Source: Lysobacterales bacterium
Lineage (GTDB): Bacteria > Pseudomonadota > Gammaproteobacteria > Xanthomonadales > SZUA-5
NCBI GenBank assembly: GCA_022844165.1
Contig: JALHMH010000007.1
Span: 62,001 to 126,000 of the forward strand
Length of the DNA stretch: 64,000 nt
Direction: 5' to 3'
Shown: positions 38,514 to 46,607 of the stretch, in pieces
Numbering within the stretch: the first letter of the stretch is position 1
Layout of the letters: each line of letters begins with the position of its first letter
The notes under the pieces: generated by a model
Databases searched by the model: none
The model's input: the letters and a program-made list of their open reading frames with translations, nothing else
What the model was told of the DNA's origin: nothing
Made by a program: the position numbers and the translations under genes

Positions 38514-39404
38514 ATGCACATCCGTAAAGAGAACCTTGAGGGCGCGCAGGTTCAGGCTCTTCTTCGAGAGCATCTGGCCTCGATGGAGCACACGGCGCCG
38601 CCGGAAAGTCGCCACGCTTTGGATCTGTCGGGGTTGCGTGACCCTGCTGTCACGTTTTGGAGCATCTGGGACGGTGAGACATTGGCCGGGTTCGGCGCAC
38701 TCAAGCATCTGACCGCAGAGCACGCTGAAATCAAGTCCATGCGCACTGCGGCGCCGTATCTTCGCCGCGGAGTGGCATCGCGCATGTTAGATCATCTCAT
38801 CACTGAAGCAGCCAATCGTGGCTACACCAGAATCAGTCTTGAAACCGGTTCGATGGCATTCTTCGAACCTGCGCGCCGCCTTTACGAATCCTTCGGCTTC
38901 GTTCAGTGCCAACCATTCGCCAATTACCGACCAGACCCCAACAGCACATTCATGACGCTTGACGGGTTATCGCCCAATTCCGGCGTCACCCGGATCAACC
39001 AGAAATCTCGGAGTTCGTGTATGACCAGACAGCTCATCAGCTCGGGCTCAACATTTGAGCAGGAGATTGGCTATTCCCGTGCAGTCGTAGATGGCAACTG
39101 GATTTTTGTCTCAGGAACGACCGGCTTTGACTACTCCACCATGACGATCTCAGACAGTTTGACTGAACAGACGGAGCAATGCCTCAGGAACATTGAGGCA
39201 GCGCTGCATCAAGCCGGGTCAAGCCTCAAAGATGTGGTGCGTGTCACGTATGTCTTACCCAATGGTGCAGATTTTCCGCAATGCTGGCCGATCCTTCGCC
39301 AGTACTTCGGCGAGGTACGTCCAGCCGCAATGATGATCTCCGCGGGGTTAGCCGATCCTCGAATGCGCATTGAAATGGAGGTCACCGCACTAAAGCAGTC
39401 GTAG
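38514..39404 (+). CDS. GNAT acetyltransferase - RidA (YjgF/UK114) fusion
   Basis: A 296-residue open frame with two unrelated domains. Residues 1-150 are a GNAT acetyltransferase (IKSMRTAAPYLRRGVASRML is the acetyl-CoA loop; FFEPARRLYESFGF is motif B). A short Ser/Asn-rich linker (about 153-168) follows. Residues 170-296 are a complete RidA domain (RAVVDGNWIFVSGTTGFDYS and VVRVTYVLPNGADF, with PAAMMISAGLADPRMRIEMEVTA), including the Arg of the imine-hydrolysing site. RidA proteins remove reactive enamine/imine intermediates. GGAG lies 8 bp ahead of an internal ATG at 39021, so RidA may also be made alone; the frame may be a recent merger of two genes. Confidence 0.82.
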   Translation: MHIRKENLEGAQVQALLREHLASMEHTAPPESRHALDLSGLRDPAVTFWSIWDGETLAGFGALKHLTAEHAEIKSMRTAAPYLRRGVASRMLDHLITEAANRGYTRISLETGSMAFFEPARRLYESFGFVQCQPFANYRPDPNSTFMTLDGLSPNSGVTRINQKSRSSCMTRQLISSGSTFEQEIGYSRAVVDGNWIFVSGTTGFDYSTMTISDSLTEQTEQCLRNIEAALHQAGSSLKDVVRVTYVLPNGADFPQCWPILRQYFGEVRPAAMMISAGLADPRMRIEMEVTALKQS

Positions 39405-39419
39405 ATGCGGTCGCGCGCA

Positions 39420-39992
39420 TCAGGCTCGCGGTAGTGTCACGCCTTGCTGGCCCTGGTACTTCCCGCCGCGGTCTCGATAACTCACCTCGCAGGTTTCGTC
39501 GGACTCAAAAAACAACATTTGCGCCACGCCTTCGCCGGCATAAATTTTTGCTGGCAGCGGCGTCGTGTTCGAAAACTCGAGCGTGACGTGCCCTTCCCAC
39601 TCGGGTTCGAGCGGCGTGACGTTGACGATGATGCCGCAGCGCGCATAAGTACTCTTGCCCAGACAGATCGTCAGCACCGAGCGCGGGATGCGAAAGTACT
39701 CCACCGTGCGAGCCAGGCAAAATGAATTCGGCGGAATGATGCAAACGGGGCCCTTGAAGTCGACGAAACTGCGTTCGTCGAAAGCCTTGGGATCGACGAT
39801 GGTCGAGTTGATGTTGGTGAAAATCTTGAATTCGTCGGCACAGCGCACGTCGTAGCCGTAGCTCGACGTGCCATAGCTGATCAGTCGATCGCCATCCGGA
39901 TTACGGCGGACCTGTTCGGGCGCAAAGGGCTCGATCATCTTGCCCAAACCTTCGCTCATCCGCCGGATCCAGCGGTCACACTTGATGCTCAT
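39420..39992 (-). CDS. dcd: dCTP deaminase
   Basis: A 190-residue trimeric deaminase turning dCTP into dUTP for dTMP synthesis. Conserved stretches are [46 protein letters not shown] and [15 protein letters not shown], whose Glu is the catalytic residue, then [15 protein letters not shown] 39992 (MSIKCDRWI) overlaps the stop of ppiB by 4 nt (ATGA). Longer readings to 40019 run into ppiB and are rejected. It is convergent with the GNAT-RidA gene (15 bp between). Confidence 0.95.
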   Translation of the reverse strand: MSIKCDRWIRRMSEGLGKMIEPFAPEQVRRNPDGDRLISYGTSSYGYDVRCADEFKIFTNINSTIVDPKAFDERSFVDFKGPVCIIPPNSFCLARTVEYFRIPRSVLTICLGKSTYARCGIIVNVTPLEPEWEGHVTLEFSNTTPLPAKIYAGEGVAQMLFFESDETCEVSYRDRGGKYQGQQGVTLPRA

Positions 39993-40501
39993 CGACGCGC
40001 GTCCAGGATTGCAGTCCATTCCGCAACTTTGGCCGACACCTTAGGCCCCGCGAGGAAGGCATCGACGTCGCCCTCAATCGTCAGACGCTCGATCTTGTCG
40101 CCTTGGCGAATCGCATTGACAACGTCCTGGCCGCTCGTGACGGTGCCGAACACCGTGTGTTTGCCATCCAGATGCGGCGTCGGCCCGTGAGTGATGAAAA
40201 ACTGGCTGCCGTTGGTGCCTGGGCCGGCATTGGCCATCGACAGGATGCCCGCCGAGTTGTGGCGCAAGCCTGAAACGATTTCGTCCGCGAATTTGTAGCC
40301 AGGTCCGCCGGTGCCGGTACCCAGCGGACAACCGCCCTGAATCATGAAATTGGATATGACCCGATGAAAGTTGAGGCCGTTGTAGTAACCGCGCTTGGCG
40401 AGATTGACGAAGTTGGCAACCGTCAATGGCGTTTCGTTGGCATACAACTTCAGGCGGATCACACCGCGGGAGGTCAGAAATACGGCTTCGAGACTGCTCA
40501 T
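39989..40501 (-). CDS. Cyclophilin-type peptidyl-prolyl cis-trans isomerase (PpiB-like)
   Basis: A 170-residue single-domain cyclophilin. The active-site cleft is marked by the Arg in [14 protein letters not shown] and by [32 protein letters not shown]. There is no signal peptide, so it should act in the cytosol on proline bonds of new proteins. It is coupled by ATGA to dcd downstream. Confidence 0.93.
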   Translation of the reverse strand: MSSLEAVFLTSRGVIRLKLYANETPLTVANFVNLAKRGYYNGLNFHRVISNFMIQGGCPLGTGTGGPGYKFADEIVSGLRHNSAGILSMANAGPGTNGSQFFITHGPTPHLDGKHTVFGTVTSGQDVVNAIRQGDKIERLTIEGDVDAFLAGPKVSAKVAEWTAILDARR

Positions 40502-40563
40502 GGTTCAGGTTCTCGCGTAGGAGATTCAGGGCGCGCGATGCTACGACATCGTTCGCTATTGAC

Positions 40564-40980
40564 CTATCGGTATTGCATCGCCAGCTGTGCGCCGGCATTC
40601 AGGATGCCCAGCGCTATCGACATGGTTGCCGCCCAGAGAGCAACCGAAACACGATTTTGCTCGATAGCGGCATGCAGTCCACGATGTATCAGCCGCAGCA
40701 ACGCGTAGGCGGCCAGTTGCACGACGAGCGCCGCGAAACCCCACTGGGCGAGCGCCATCACCGACGACGAATTCGCCAACGACGCGCCGACCGGCAGCGA
40801 AAATCCGATCATGGCGCCGGCAAGCATCGTGGCGGCGGCTGTGTTGCCTTCGAAAATCAGGGTCAGTTCGCTGTGCGGCGTCAGGAACGTGTACAGCGAA
40901 AAAAACACACCGAGCAGCAGCACGCCCATCGCAAGCAACGACAGAAACTGCGGCAGTTCAGACAAGTAGTTGGGCATCAT
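40564..40980 (-). CDS. DUF350 family membrane protein
   Basis: A 138-residue integral membrane protein with about four hydrophobic helices (for example LLAMGVLLLGVFFSLYTF, AATMLAGAMIGFSLPVGASL, ALVVQLAAYALL and VALWAATMSIALGILNAGAQ). This is the size and pattern of the DUF350/UPF0719 family, whose function is unknown. The start is the ATG at 40980, with AGGAACGG upstream. It lies divergently from nth. Longer readings to 41181 have no support. Confidence 0.8.
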   Translation of the reverse strand: MMPNYLSELPQFLSLLAMGVLLLGVFFSLYTFLTPHSELTLIFEGNTAAATMLAGAMIGFSLPVGASLANSSSVMALAQWGFAALVVQLAAYALLRLIHRGLHAAIEQNRVSVALWAATMSIALGILNAGAQLAMQYR

Positions 40981-41116
40981 GTTCAAAGGCCGTTCCTGGG
41001 CTCTTTCGACTATAGCTGGGCGCGACACCAGGTGCGCGGGTGCGCGTTCCATGGTTTCGAACCGGGTATCTTGTCGCCCCACAGCTTCGCGCACTCCTCT
41101 GCCAACGATCGGCGAT

Positions 41117-41773
41117 ATGAACCGGCATCGAAGAATTGCCATCTTCCAGCGATTGCGCGAACTCAATCCGCAGCCGACCACCGAATTGCTCTACGCAACG
41201 CCCTTCGAACTGCTGGTCGCGGTGGTGCTCTCTGCGCAAGCCACGGATGTCAGCGTCAACAAGGCTACGCGCAAGTTGTTTCCGATCGCCAACACTCCAG
41301 CCGCAATCGCGGCGCTCGGCGTTGCGGGTTTGTCGCCTTACATCCAGACCATTGGCCTGTTCAACACCAAAGCCAAAAACGTTGTCGCGCTATGCGAACA
41401 ATTGCTCGCCCTCCACGGCGGCGAGGTGCCTGCCGATCGTGCTGCACTGGAGGCGCTACCGGGCGTCGGGCGCAAAACCGCCAATGTGGTCCTGAATACT
41501 GCATTCGGTCAGCCGACGATCGCCGTGGACACGCATATTTTCCGCGTCAGCAATCGCACGGGGATCGCGCCAGGCAAGGACGTCAACGCCGTCGAGGCGC
41601 GTTTGAATCGCGTTGTGCCCGCCGAATTCAAGCAAGACTGCCATCACTGGCTGATTCTCCATGGCCGCTACGTGTGCACGGCGCGCAATCCAAACTGCAG
41701 CGAGTGTCCGATTGCGGATCTGTGCGAGTGGCCCGATAAGCTCAATTCACATCGTGGGAGCAAGAAAACGTGA
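41117..41773 (+). CDS. nth: Endonuclease III
   Basis: A 218-residue DNA glycosylase/AP lyase for oxidised pyrimidines. The helix-hairpin-helix LPGVGRKTANVVL carries the catalytic Lys, VDTHIFRVSNR the catalytic Asp, and the C-terminal 4Fe-4S cluster is C-x6-C-x2-C-x5-C (CTARNPNCSECPIADLC). ATG 41117 gives a length near the 211 of E. coli. Its stop overlaps the GTG start of the next gene (GTGA). Confidence 0.96.
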   Translation: MNRHRRIAIFQRLRELNPQPTTELLYATPFELLVAVVLSAQATDVSVNKATRKLFPIANTPAAIAALGVAGLSPYIQTIGLFNTKAKNVVALCEQLLALHGGEVPADRAALEALPGVGRKTANVVLNTAFGQPTIAVDTHIFRVSNRTGIAPGKDVNAVEARLNRVVPAEFKQDCHHWLILHGRYVCTARNPNCSECPIADLCEWPDKLNSHRGSKKT

Positions 41774-42309
41774 GCGCCTTTCCAACCCTGACCACCGAGC
41801 GGCTGATCTTGCGCGTGCCCACTTCGAACGACCTGGACGATTGGGCTGAGATGATGGCCGATGAAGAAACCGCCAAGTACATTGGCGGCACCATGCCGCG
41901 CTCGATGGTATGGCGCGGCTTGATGTGCATGATCGGCGCATGGCACGAGATGGGTTTTGCGATGTTCACCGCGCGCGATCGCAACAGTGGTGCGTTCATC
42001 GGCCGGATGGGGCCGTGGTCGCCCGAGGGTTGGCCTGGACTGGAAGTCGGCTGGGCAATCAAGCGCTCGGTGTGGCGTCAGGGTTATGGCGTGGAAGCCG
42101 CAGCCGTGTGCATGGACTACGCTGTCGACGTGCTCGGCTGGGCCAATATCATCCATACCATCGATCCGAACAACGAGGGATCGAAGGGCGTCGCCCGGCG
42201 CCTTGGCTCGAATTACTTGACTCCCGGTCGACTACCGGCTCCGCACGACAAGGCAGAGGTTGAAGTCTGGGGGCAAAGTGCGGCGCAGTGGCGGTTGCGG
42301 CGGACCTGA
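41770..42309 (+). CDS. GNAT family N-acetyltransferase (RimJ-like)
   Basis: A 179-residue GNAT protein starting at GTG 41770, overlapping the nth stop by 4 nt. It opens with FPTLTTERLILRVPT, the typical start of the RimJ/RimL-like acetyltransferase_3 group. The acetyl-CoA region is VGWAIKRSVWRQGYGVEAAA, and HTIDPNNEGSKGVARRLG is motif B. The substrate is unknown; coupling to nth may be only positional. Confidence 0.85.
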   Translation: MSAFPTLTTERLILRVPTSNDLDDWAEMMADEETAKYIGGTMPRSMVWRGLMCMIGAWHEMGFAMFTARDRNSGAFIGRMGPWSPEGWPGLEVGWAIKRSVWRQGYGVEAAAVCMDYAVDVLGWANIIHTIDPNNEGSKGVARRLGSNYLTPGRLPAPHDKAEVEVWGQSAAQWRLRRT

Positions 42310-42387
42310 AGTTCGCCAACGCGCTGGCGCGACCGACCGAATGGCTGCCAGAATCGGCGCTTCCATTTCCATCGCAGGGGATACGTA

Positions 42388-44028
42388 ATGAAGGCTTCGG
42401 ACTTGTTCATTCGGGCGCTGGAATCGGAGGGCGTCAAGTACATCTTCGGTATCCCCGGTGAGGAGAATCTGGACTTCCTGGAGTCTTTGCGCACCTCCTC
42501 GATTAAGTTGATTCTGACGCGCCACGAGCAAGGCGCAGGCTTTATGGCTGCCACGTATGGCCGACTCACGGGGCACGCCGGCGTGTGTTTGTCCACGCTC
42601 GGCCCGGGCGCAACCAACTTCGTGACGGCTGCAGCGTACGCACAATTGGGCGCAATGCCGATGCTGATGATCACCGGCCAAAAGCCAGTCAAGGCGAGCA
42701 AACAGGGGCACTTTCAAATCGTCGATATCGTCGACATGATGCGGCCGCTGACCAAGTACACGCGCCAGATCATCGCTGCCGACAACATTCCGGCACGTGT
42801 GCGCGAAGCGTTCCGGCGTGCCGAAGAAGAGCGACCTGGGGCCGTGCATCTGGAGCTGCCCGAGGACATCGCCGATGAGCAAAGCGAGGCGATGGTACTC
42901 AAAGCCTCACATATGCGCCGCCCGGTCGCCGATGAAAAGGCCATCGTTTATGCGGTGGAGGCGATCACCAATGCCAAGCGCCCGCTGTTGATGATCGGCG
43001 CTGGCGCCAATCGCAAAACCACCAGCAAGATGCTCGCCGAGTTTGTCGACAAACTCGGCATACCGTTCTTCACCACGCAAATGGGTAAGGGCGTGCTCGA
43101 TGAGCATCATCCACTGTGGCTCGGCAATGCCGCCTTGTCCGATGGCGACTTCGTGCATCGCGCGATCGAGAAGGCCGACTGCATCATCAATTGCGGTCAT
43201 GACGTCGTCGAGAAACCGCCGTTCTTCATGCGCAAGGGTGAGCGCACCGTCATCCATTTGAATTTCTTTTCGGCCGAAGTTGATACCGTCTACTTCCCGC
43301 AGATCGAAGTCGTTGGCGATATGGCCAACGCGATCTGGCGCTTGAAGCAGCGATTGGAGCGACAGCCGCATTGGGACTTCGCCTATTTCGACAAAATCCG
43401 CATCGCGCTCAATCAACATCTGGAGCATCGTGTCGACGACGCGCGCTTCCCGATCCACCCGGTGTGCATGGTCGACATCGTGCGCAAGGAGGTCGACAAG
43501 AACGGCATCGTGTGCCTCGACAACGGCATGTACAAGTTGTGGTTCGCGCGTTATTACCGCTGCTACGAGCCCAATACGCTGCTGCTCGATAACGCGCTGG
43601 CCACGATGGGCGCCGGTCTGCCGAGCGCGATGGCGGCAAAGATCGTGCACCCGGATCGTAAGGTCGTCGCGATCTGCGGCGATGGCGGCTTCATGATGAA
43701 CTCGCAGGAAGTCGAAACCGCGGTGCGCTTAGGGCTCAACATCGCGATCGTGATCCTGCTCGACAACGCCTACGGCATGATCAAGTGGAAACAAGCCGGC
43801 ATGGGTTTCGCTAATTTCGGCATGGACATGGGCAATCCGGATTTCGTCAAACTCGCCGAGGCCTACGGCGCGCGCGGCTGGCGCCCGAAGTCCACCGGCG
43901 AATTTCGCGACATGCTGCGCGAAGCACTGGCCGAACCGGGTGTGGACATCATCGAACTGGCCATCGACTACTCTGAAAACCACGCGATTTTGAATAAGGA
44001 AATCAAGGAGTTGAGTGCGGCGCTTTAG
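42388..44028 (+). CDS. Acetolactate synthase large subunit-like ThDP-dependent enzyme
   Basis: A 546-residue thiamine-diphosphate enzyme of the acetohydroxyacid synthase group. The catalytic Glu47 is in LTRHEQGAGFMA, an early GIPGEENLDF motif precedes it, and the ThDP/Mg motif is GDGGFMMNSQE ... LLDNAYG. No separate small (regulatory) subunit gene is nearby, so it is likely a catabolic or specialised enzyme rather than the main branched-chain amino-acid route. It is followed, past a vapBC remnant, by an aldehyde dehydrogenase in the same orientation. Such a pair is met in proteobacteria (recall, not searched). The ThDP enzyme may make an aldehyde or acyloin that the dehydrogenase processes, which is inference. 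Confidence 0.87.
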   Translation: MKASDLFIRALESEGVKYIFGIPGEENLDFLESLRTSSIKLILTRHEQGAGFMAATYGRLTGHAGVCLSTLGPGATNFVTAAAYAQLGAMPMLMITGQKPVKASKQGHFQIVDIVDMMRPLTKYTRQIIAADNIPARVREAFRRAEEERPGAVHLELPEDIADEQSEAMVLKASHMRRPVADEKAIVYAVEAITNAKRPLLMIGAGANRKTTSKMLAEFVDKLGIPFFTTQMGKGVLDEHHPLWLGNAALSDGDFVHRAIEKADCIINCGHDVVEKPPFFMRKGERTVIHLNFFSAEVDTVYFPQIEVVGDMANAIWRLKQRLERQPHWDFAYFDKIRIALNQHLEHRVDDARFPIHPVCMVDIVRKEVDKNGIVCLDNGMYKLWFARYYRCYEPNTLLLDNALATMGAGLPSAMAAKIVHPDRKVVAICGDGGFMMNSQEVETAVRLGLNIAIVILLDNAYGMIKWKQAGMGFANFGMDMGNPDFVKLAEAYGARGWRPKSTGEFRDMLREALAEPGVDIIELAIDYSENHAILNKEIKELSAAL

Positions 44029-44081
44029 TGCATAGGGAGCTGGTGCTAAGATGCGTTGAGCATGAAGTCTGGAGCATCAAC

Positions 44082-44339
44082 ATGCGTACTACACTCACCT
44101 TGGACGACGACCTGGCGTCGAGACTTGAGCTGCTTGCGCAGAAACGCGGCGTCAGTCTGAAACAGGTCGTGAATGAGACGATTCGCAAAGGCCTGCCGCG
44201 GCCGACCCGGCGCATCTTGGATTTGCCCTCATTCGACTGCGGTGGACCATTGCCGGGCATCAATCTGGACAAAGCCAACGAACTTAGCGGAATGCTGGAG
44301 GACGAAGCGATTCGCCAGAAGATGCTGGTTGGAAAATGA
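44082..44339 (+). CDS. vapB: VapB-type ribbon-helix-helix antitoxin
   Basis: An 85-residue antitoxin. The N-terminal RTTLTLDDDLASRLELLAQ is a ribbon-helix-helix DNA-binding motif, followed by KRGVSLKQVVNETIRKGL, and the C-terminal tail would wrap the VapC toxin. ATG 44082 has GGAG 7 bp upstream; a longer start at 44028 overlaps the acetolactate synthase stop. Its stop overlaps the vapC start as ATGA. By family knowledge it represses its own operon. Here the toxin gene is damaged, so it may be an orphan antitoxin. Confidence 0.85.
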   Translation: MRTTLTLDDDLASRLELLAQKRGVSLKQVVNETIRKGLPRPTRRILDLPSFDCGGPLPGINLDKANELSGMLEDEAIRQKMLVGK

Positions 44340-44655
44340 TCGTCCTCGATACCAATGTGCTGTTGTATGCGGTGGACAAACGGTCCGGTCGGTACGAGCA
44401 AGTGCGCTCATGGATGCAGCGAATGCTCGATGGAGGCGAAACTTTCGGCTTGCCGTGGATTTGCATTGTGGGTTTCGTTCGAATTTCGACGCTACCCAGC
44501 GTGCTCGCGCAGCCACTGACTGTAGAGCAATCGCCAAGAACCTTACGACCGATGCGCATATCGCGGCCGTAGCGCTTGCCCACGGAGGGCGAGTTGCCAG
44601 TTTCGATCGCGACTTTTTGCGCTTTGAAGGTATCCAACTCATCGTGCCGGAGTAA
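44336..44655 (+). pseudogene. vapC: VapC PIN-domain toxin, internally deleted and frameshifted
   Basis: It begins as a normal PIN RNase: MIVLDTNVLLYAVDK with the first catalytic Asp, and GLPWICIVGFVRIST. After LTVEQ the frame breaks and a stop arrives after 78 residues. The next frame resumes the family's C-terminus, KNLTTDAHIAAVALAHGG and VASFDRDFLRFEG, with the last two catalytic Asp residues, ending at 44655. VapC proteins are about 130-140 residues; 320 bp cover only about 105, so some 30-35 middle residues are missing plus a frame change. No functional toxin should be made. Confidence 0.85.
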
Positions 44656-44658
44656 ACC

Positions 44659-46095
44659 ATGTCATTGCGCGACACCTACCCGTACTTCCTCGCCAATCGC
44701 GCCGTATACGCCAACACTGATCTTGAGGTCACCGACAAATACACCGGCGCGGTCGCGACGCGGGTTGCGCAGGCAGACAGCAAGGCGATTCTCGAAGGCA
44801 TTGCTGCCGCCGTAGCTGCACAAAAAGCGCTCGCGGACTTTCGCCCGTATCAACGCAAAGCGGTACTCGAACATTGCGTCAGGCGCTTCAAGGAGCGCTT
44901 CGACGAAATGGCGATGGCACTGTGCATCGAAGCCGGCAAGCCGATCAAGGATTCGCGCGGCGAAGTGTCGCGTTTGATCGATACCTTTCAGGTTGGCGCC
45001 GAAGAAGCCGTGCGCATCGATGGCGAGGTCATGAACCTCGAAATTTCGGCGCGCGCGCGTGGCTATCGGGGCTTCTGGAAGCGCGTGCCGATCGGACCGT
45101 GCTCGCTGATTTCGCCGTTCAATTTCCCGCTGAATCTGGCGGCACACAAGATCGCGCCAGCGATCGCCGCCGGCTGCCCGTGGGTCATGAAACCCGCAAG
45201 CCGCACGCCGATTGGTGCGCTGATCATCGGCGAGGTGCTGGCCGAGACCGATCTTCCGATCGGGGCGTTTTCGATTCTGCCCTGCCACCGCGATGGCGCG
45301 GATTTGTTTACGGTCGACGAGCGCTTCAAACTGCTGTCGTTTACCGGATCACCCGGCGTTGGCTGGGATTTGAAGGCGCGCGCTGGCAAGAAGAAAGTCG
45401 TCCTTGAACTCGGTGGCAACGCTGCGTGCGTGGTCGACGAAGACCAGGGCCATCGCCTCGATCACATCGCCGAACGACTGGTGTTTGGCGCTTATTATCA
45501 ATCCGGCCAGAGCTGCATCAGCGTGCAGCGCATCTTGATCCACCGCTCGTTGTACGCGCCGCTGCGCGAGAAACTCATCGAGCGCGTGAGCGCCCTCGTG
45601 CACGGCGATCCAAAAAACGAAGACACGTTCATCGGCCCTATGATCTCCGAGAGCGAGGCCAAACGCCTGCACGGCTGGGTACAGGCCGCAAAGGCTGCGG
45701 GCGCCACGATTCTGTGCGGCGGCGAACGCAACGGCGCGATGCTGCAGGCAGCGCTGATTGAAGGCGCGAATCCCAAGATGGACGTCAGTTGCCAGGAAGC
45801 CTTTGGCCCCGTGGCGATGATCGAGCCGTTCGACGACTTCGACCATGCGCTGGAACGCGTCGACGACTCGATGTTCGGTCTGCAAGCCGGCATCTTTACC
45901 GACTCGATGAGCCGCTCGATGAGGGCCTGGGACACGCTCGACGTCGGCGGCGTGGTGATCGGCGATGTACCGTCGTGGCGCGTCGACAACATGCCATACG
46001 GCGGCGTCAAAGACTCCGGCTTGGGGCGTGAAGGGGTGCGTTATGCGATCGAGGACATGACCGAGATTCGCCTGATGGTGGTGCGCGATCCGTGA
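44659..46095 (+). CDS. NAD(P)-dependent aldehyde dehydrogenase family protein
   Basis: A 478-residue ALDH superfamily enzyme. The oxyanion Asn155 is in ISPFNFPLNLA, the coenzyme-binding FTGSPGVG follows, the general base Glu250 is in VVLELGGNAA and the catalytic Cys286 is in QSGQSCISVQR. A late SCQEAFGPVA and GVKDSGLGREGV complete the family pattern. It oxidises an aldehyde to acid or acyl group. It starts 4 bp after the vapC remnant, which is lodged between it and the acetolactate-synthase-like gene. Confidence 0.92.
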   Translation: MSLRDTYPYFLANRAVYANTDLEVTDKYTGAVATRVAQADSKAILEGIAAAVAAQKALADFRPYQRKAVLEHCVRRFKERFDEMAMALCIEAGKPIKDSRGEVSRLIDTFQVGAEEAVRIDGEVMNLEISARARGYRGFWKRVPIGPCSLISPFNFPLNLAAHKIAPAIAAGCPWVMKPASRTPIGALIIGEVLAETDLPIGAFSILPCHRDGADLFTVDERFKLLSFTGSPGVGWDLKARAGKKKVVLELGGNAACVVDEDQGHRLDHIAERLVFGAYYQSGQSCISVQRILIHRSLYAPLREKLIERVSALVHGDPKNEDTFIGPMISESEAKRLHGWVQAAKAAGATILCGGERNGAMLQAALIEGANPKMDVSCQEAFGPVAMIEPFDDFDHALERVDDSMFGLQAGIFTDSMSRSMRAWDTLDVGGVVIGDVPSWRVDNMPYGGVKDSGLGREGVRYAIEDMTEIRLMVVRDP

Positions 46096-46102
46096 TTTGC
46101 GA

Positions 46103-46119
46103 CTCGCGCCAAGCGCGAG
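46103..46119. terminator. Weak hairpin between convergent aldehyde dehydrogenase and lptE genes
   Basis: CTCGCG (46103-46108), loop CCAAG, CGCGAG (46114-46119), in the 33-bp gap between two convergent stops. It lacks a T-tract, so it is only a possible factor-independent terminator or pause site. Confidence 0.25.
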
Positions 46120-46128
46120 AGCGCCACG

Positions 46129-46605
46129 TCAGAGCCGCTGCAAACCTTCCATGATCAAACGCACCGCGTCGCGCCGGAGTTCGGCGCGAATGGTGTCTTC
46201 TTCCTGGGCCGCACCGATGGCTTGTTGCTCGTCGAAGCTGTAGATGCGCGAGAGCGCGATCGGCGTGTCGGGAATCAAGGTCGTGCCGTCGGCCGCGAGC
46301 ACGGTATAGACGACCCGATAGTGCAACTCGTATTCGCCAACCTTGGCGCGGTCGTCGAGCGTGATGATGTTGCGCTCGTTTTGTTCTGACACGATCTTAA
46401 GTGTGCTGCCGCCGCTGCCAAGCCGGGCGCCAGCGCTGGTCAGGTCGTTTTCAATGGCGATGACCAGTGGAGAGGCCGAATCGCCTGCAATCGCAACCGT
46501 GCCCAGTGCAGCAGGCAGCGGCACGGCCTGGCGCAAAGTGAAACCGCAACCGCCGGACACCAGAGCGGCGGCAAGTACGACAGCGAAGCGTGGGCTCATG
46601 CGCAT
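46129..46605 (-). CDS. lptE: LPS assembly lipoprotein LptE
   Basis: A 158-residue lipoprotein. The signal ends in VSGGCGFTLR, and Cys-Gly-Phe-x-Leu-Arg is the usual mature N-terminus of LptE. The mature domain includes LPAALGTVAIAG, ALSRIYSFDEQQAIGAAQEE and RAELRRDAVRLIMEGL, the family's C-terminal pattern. It plugs the LptD channel that moves lipopolysaccharide to the cell surface. ATG 46605 is preferred; an in-frame TTG at 46611 overlaps the leuS stop. The leuS-lptE order is standard in Gammaproteobacteria. Confidence 0.92.
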   Translation of the reverse strand: MRMSPRFAVVLAAALVSGGCGFTLRQAVPLPAALGTVAIAGDSASPLVIAIENDLTSAGARLGSGGSTLKIVSEQNERNIITLDDRAKVGEYELHYRVVYTVLAADGTTLIPDTPIALSRIYSFDEQQAIGAAQEEDTIRAELRRDAVRLIMEGLQRL

Positions 46606-46607
46606 AT

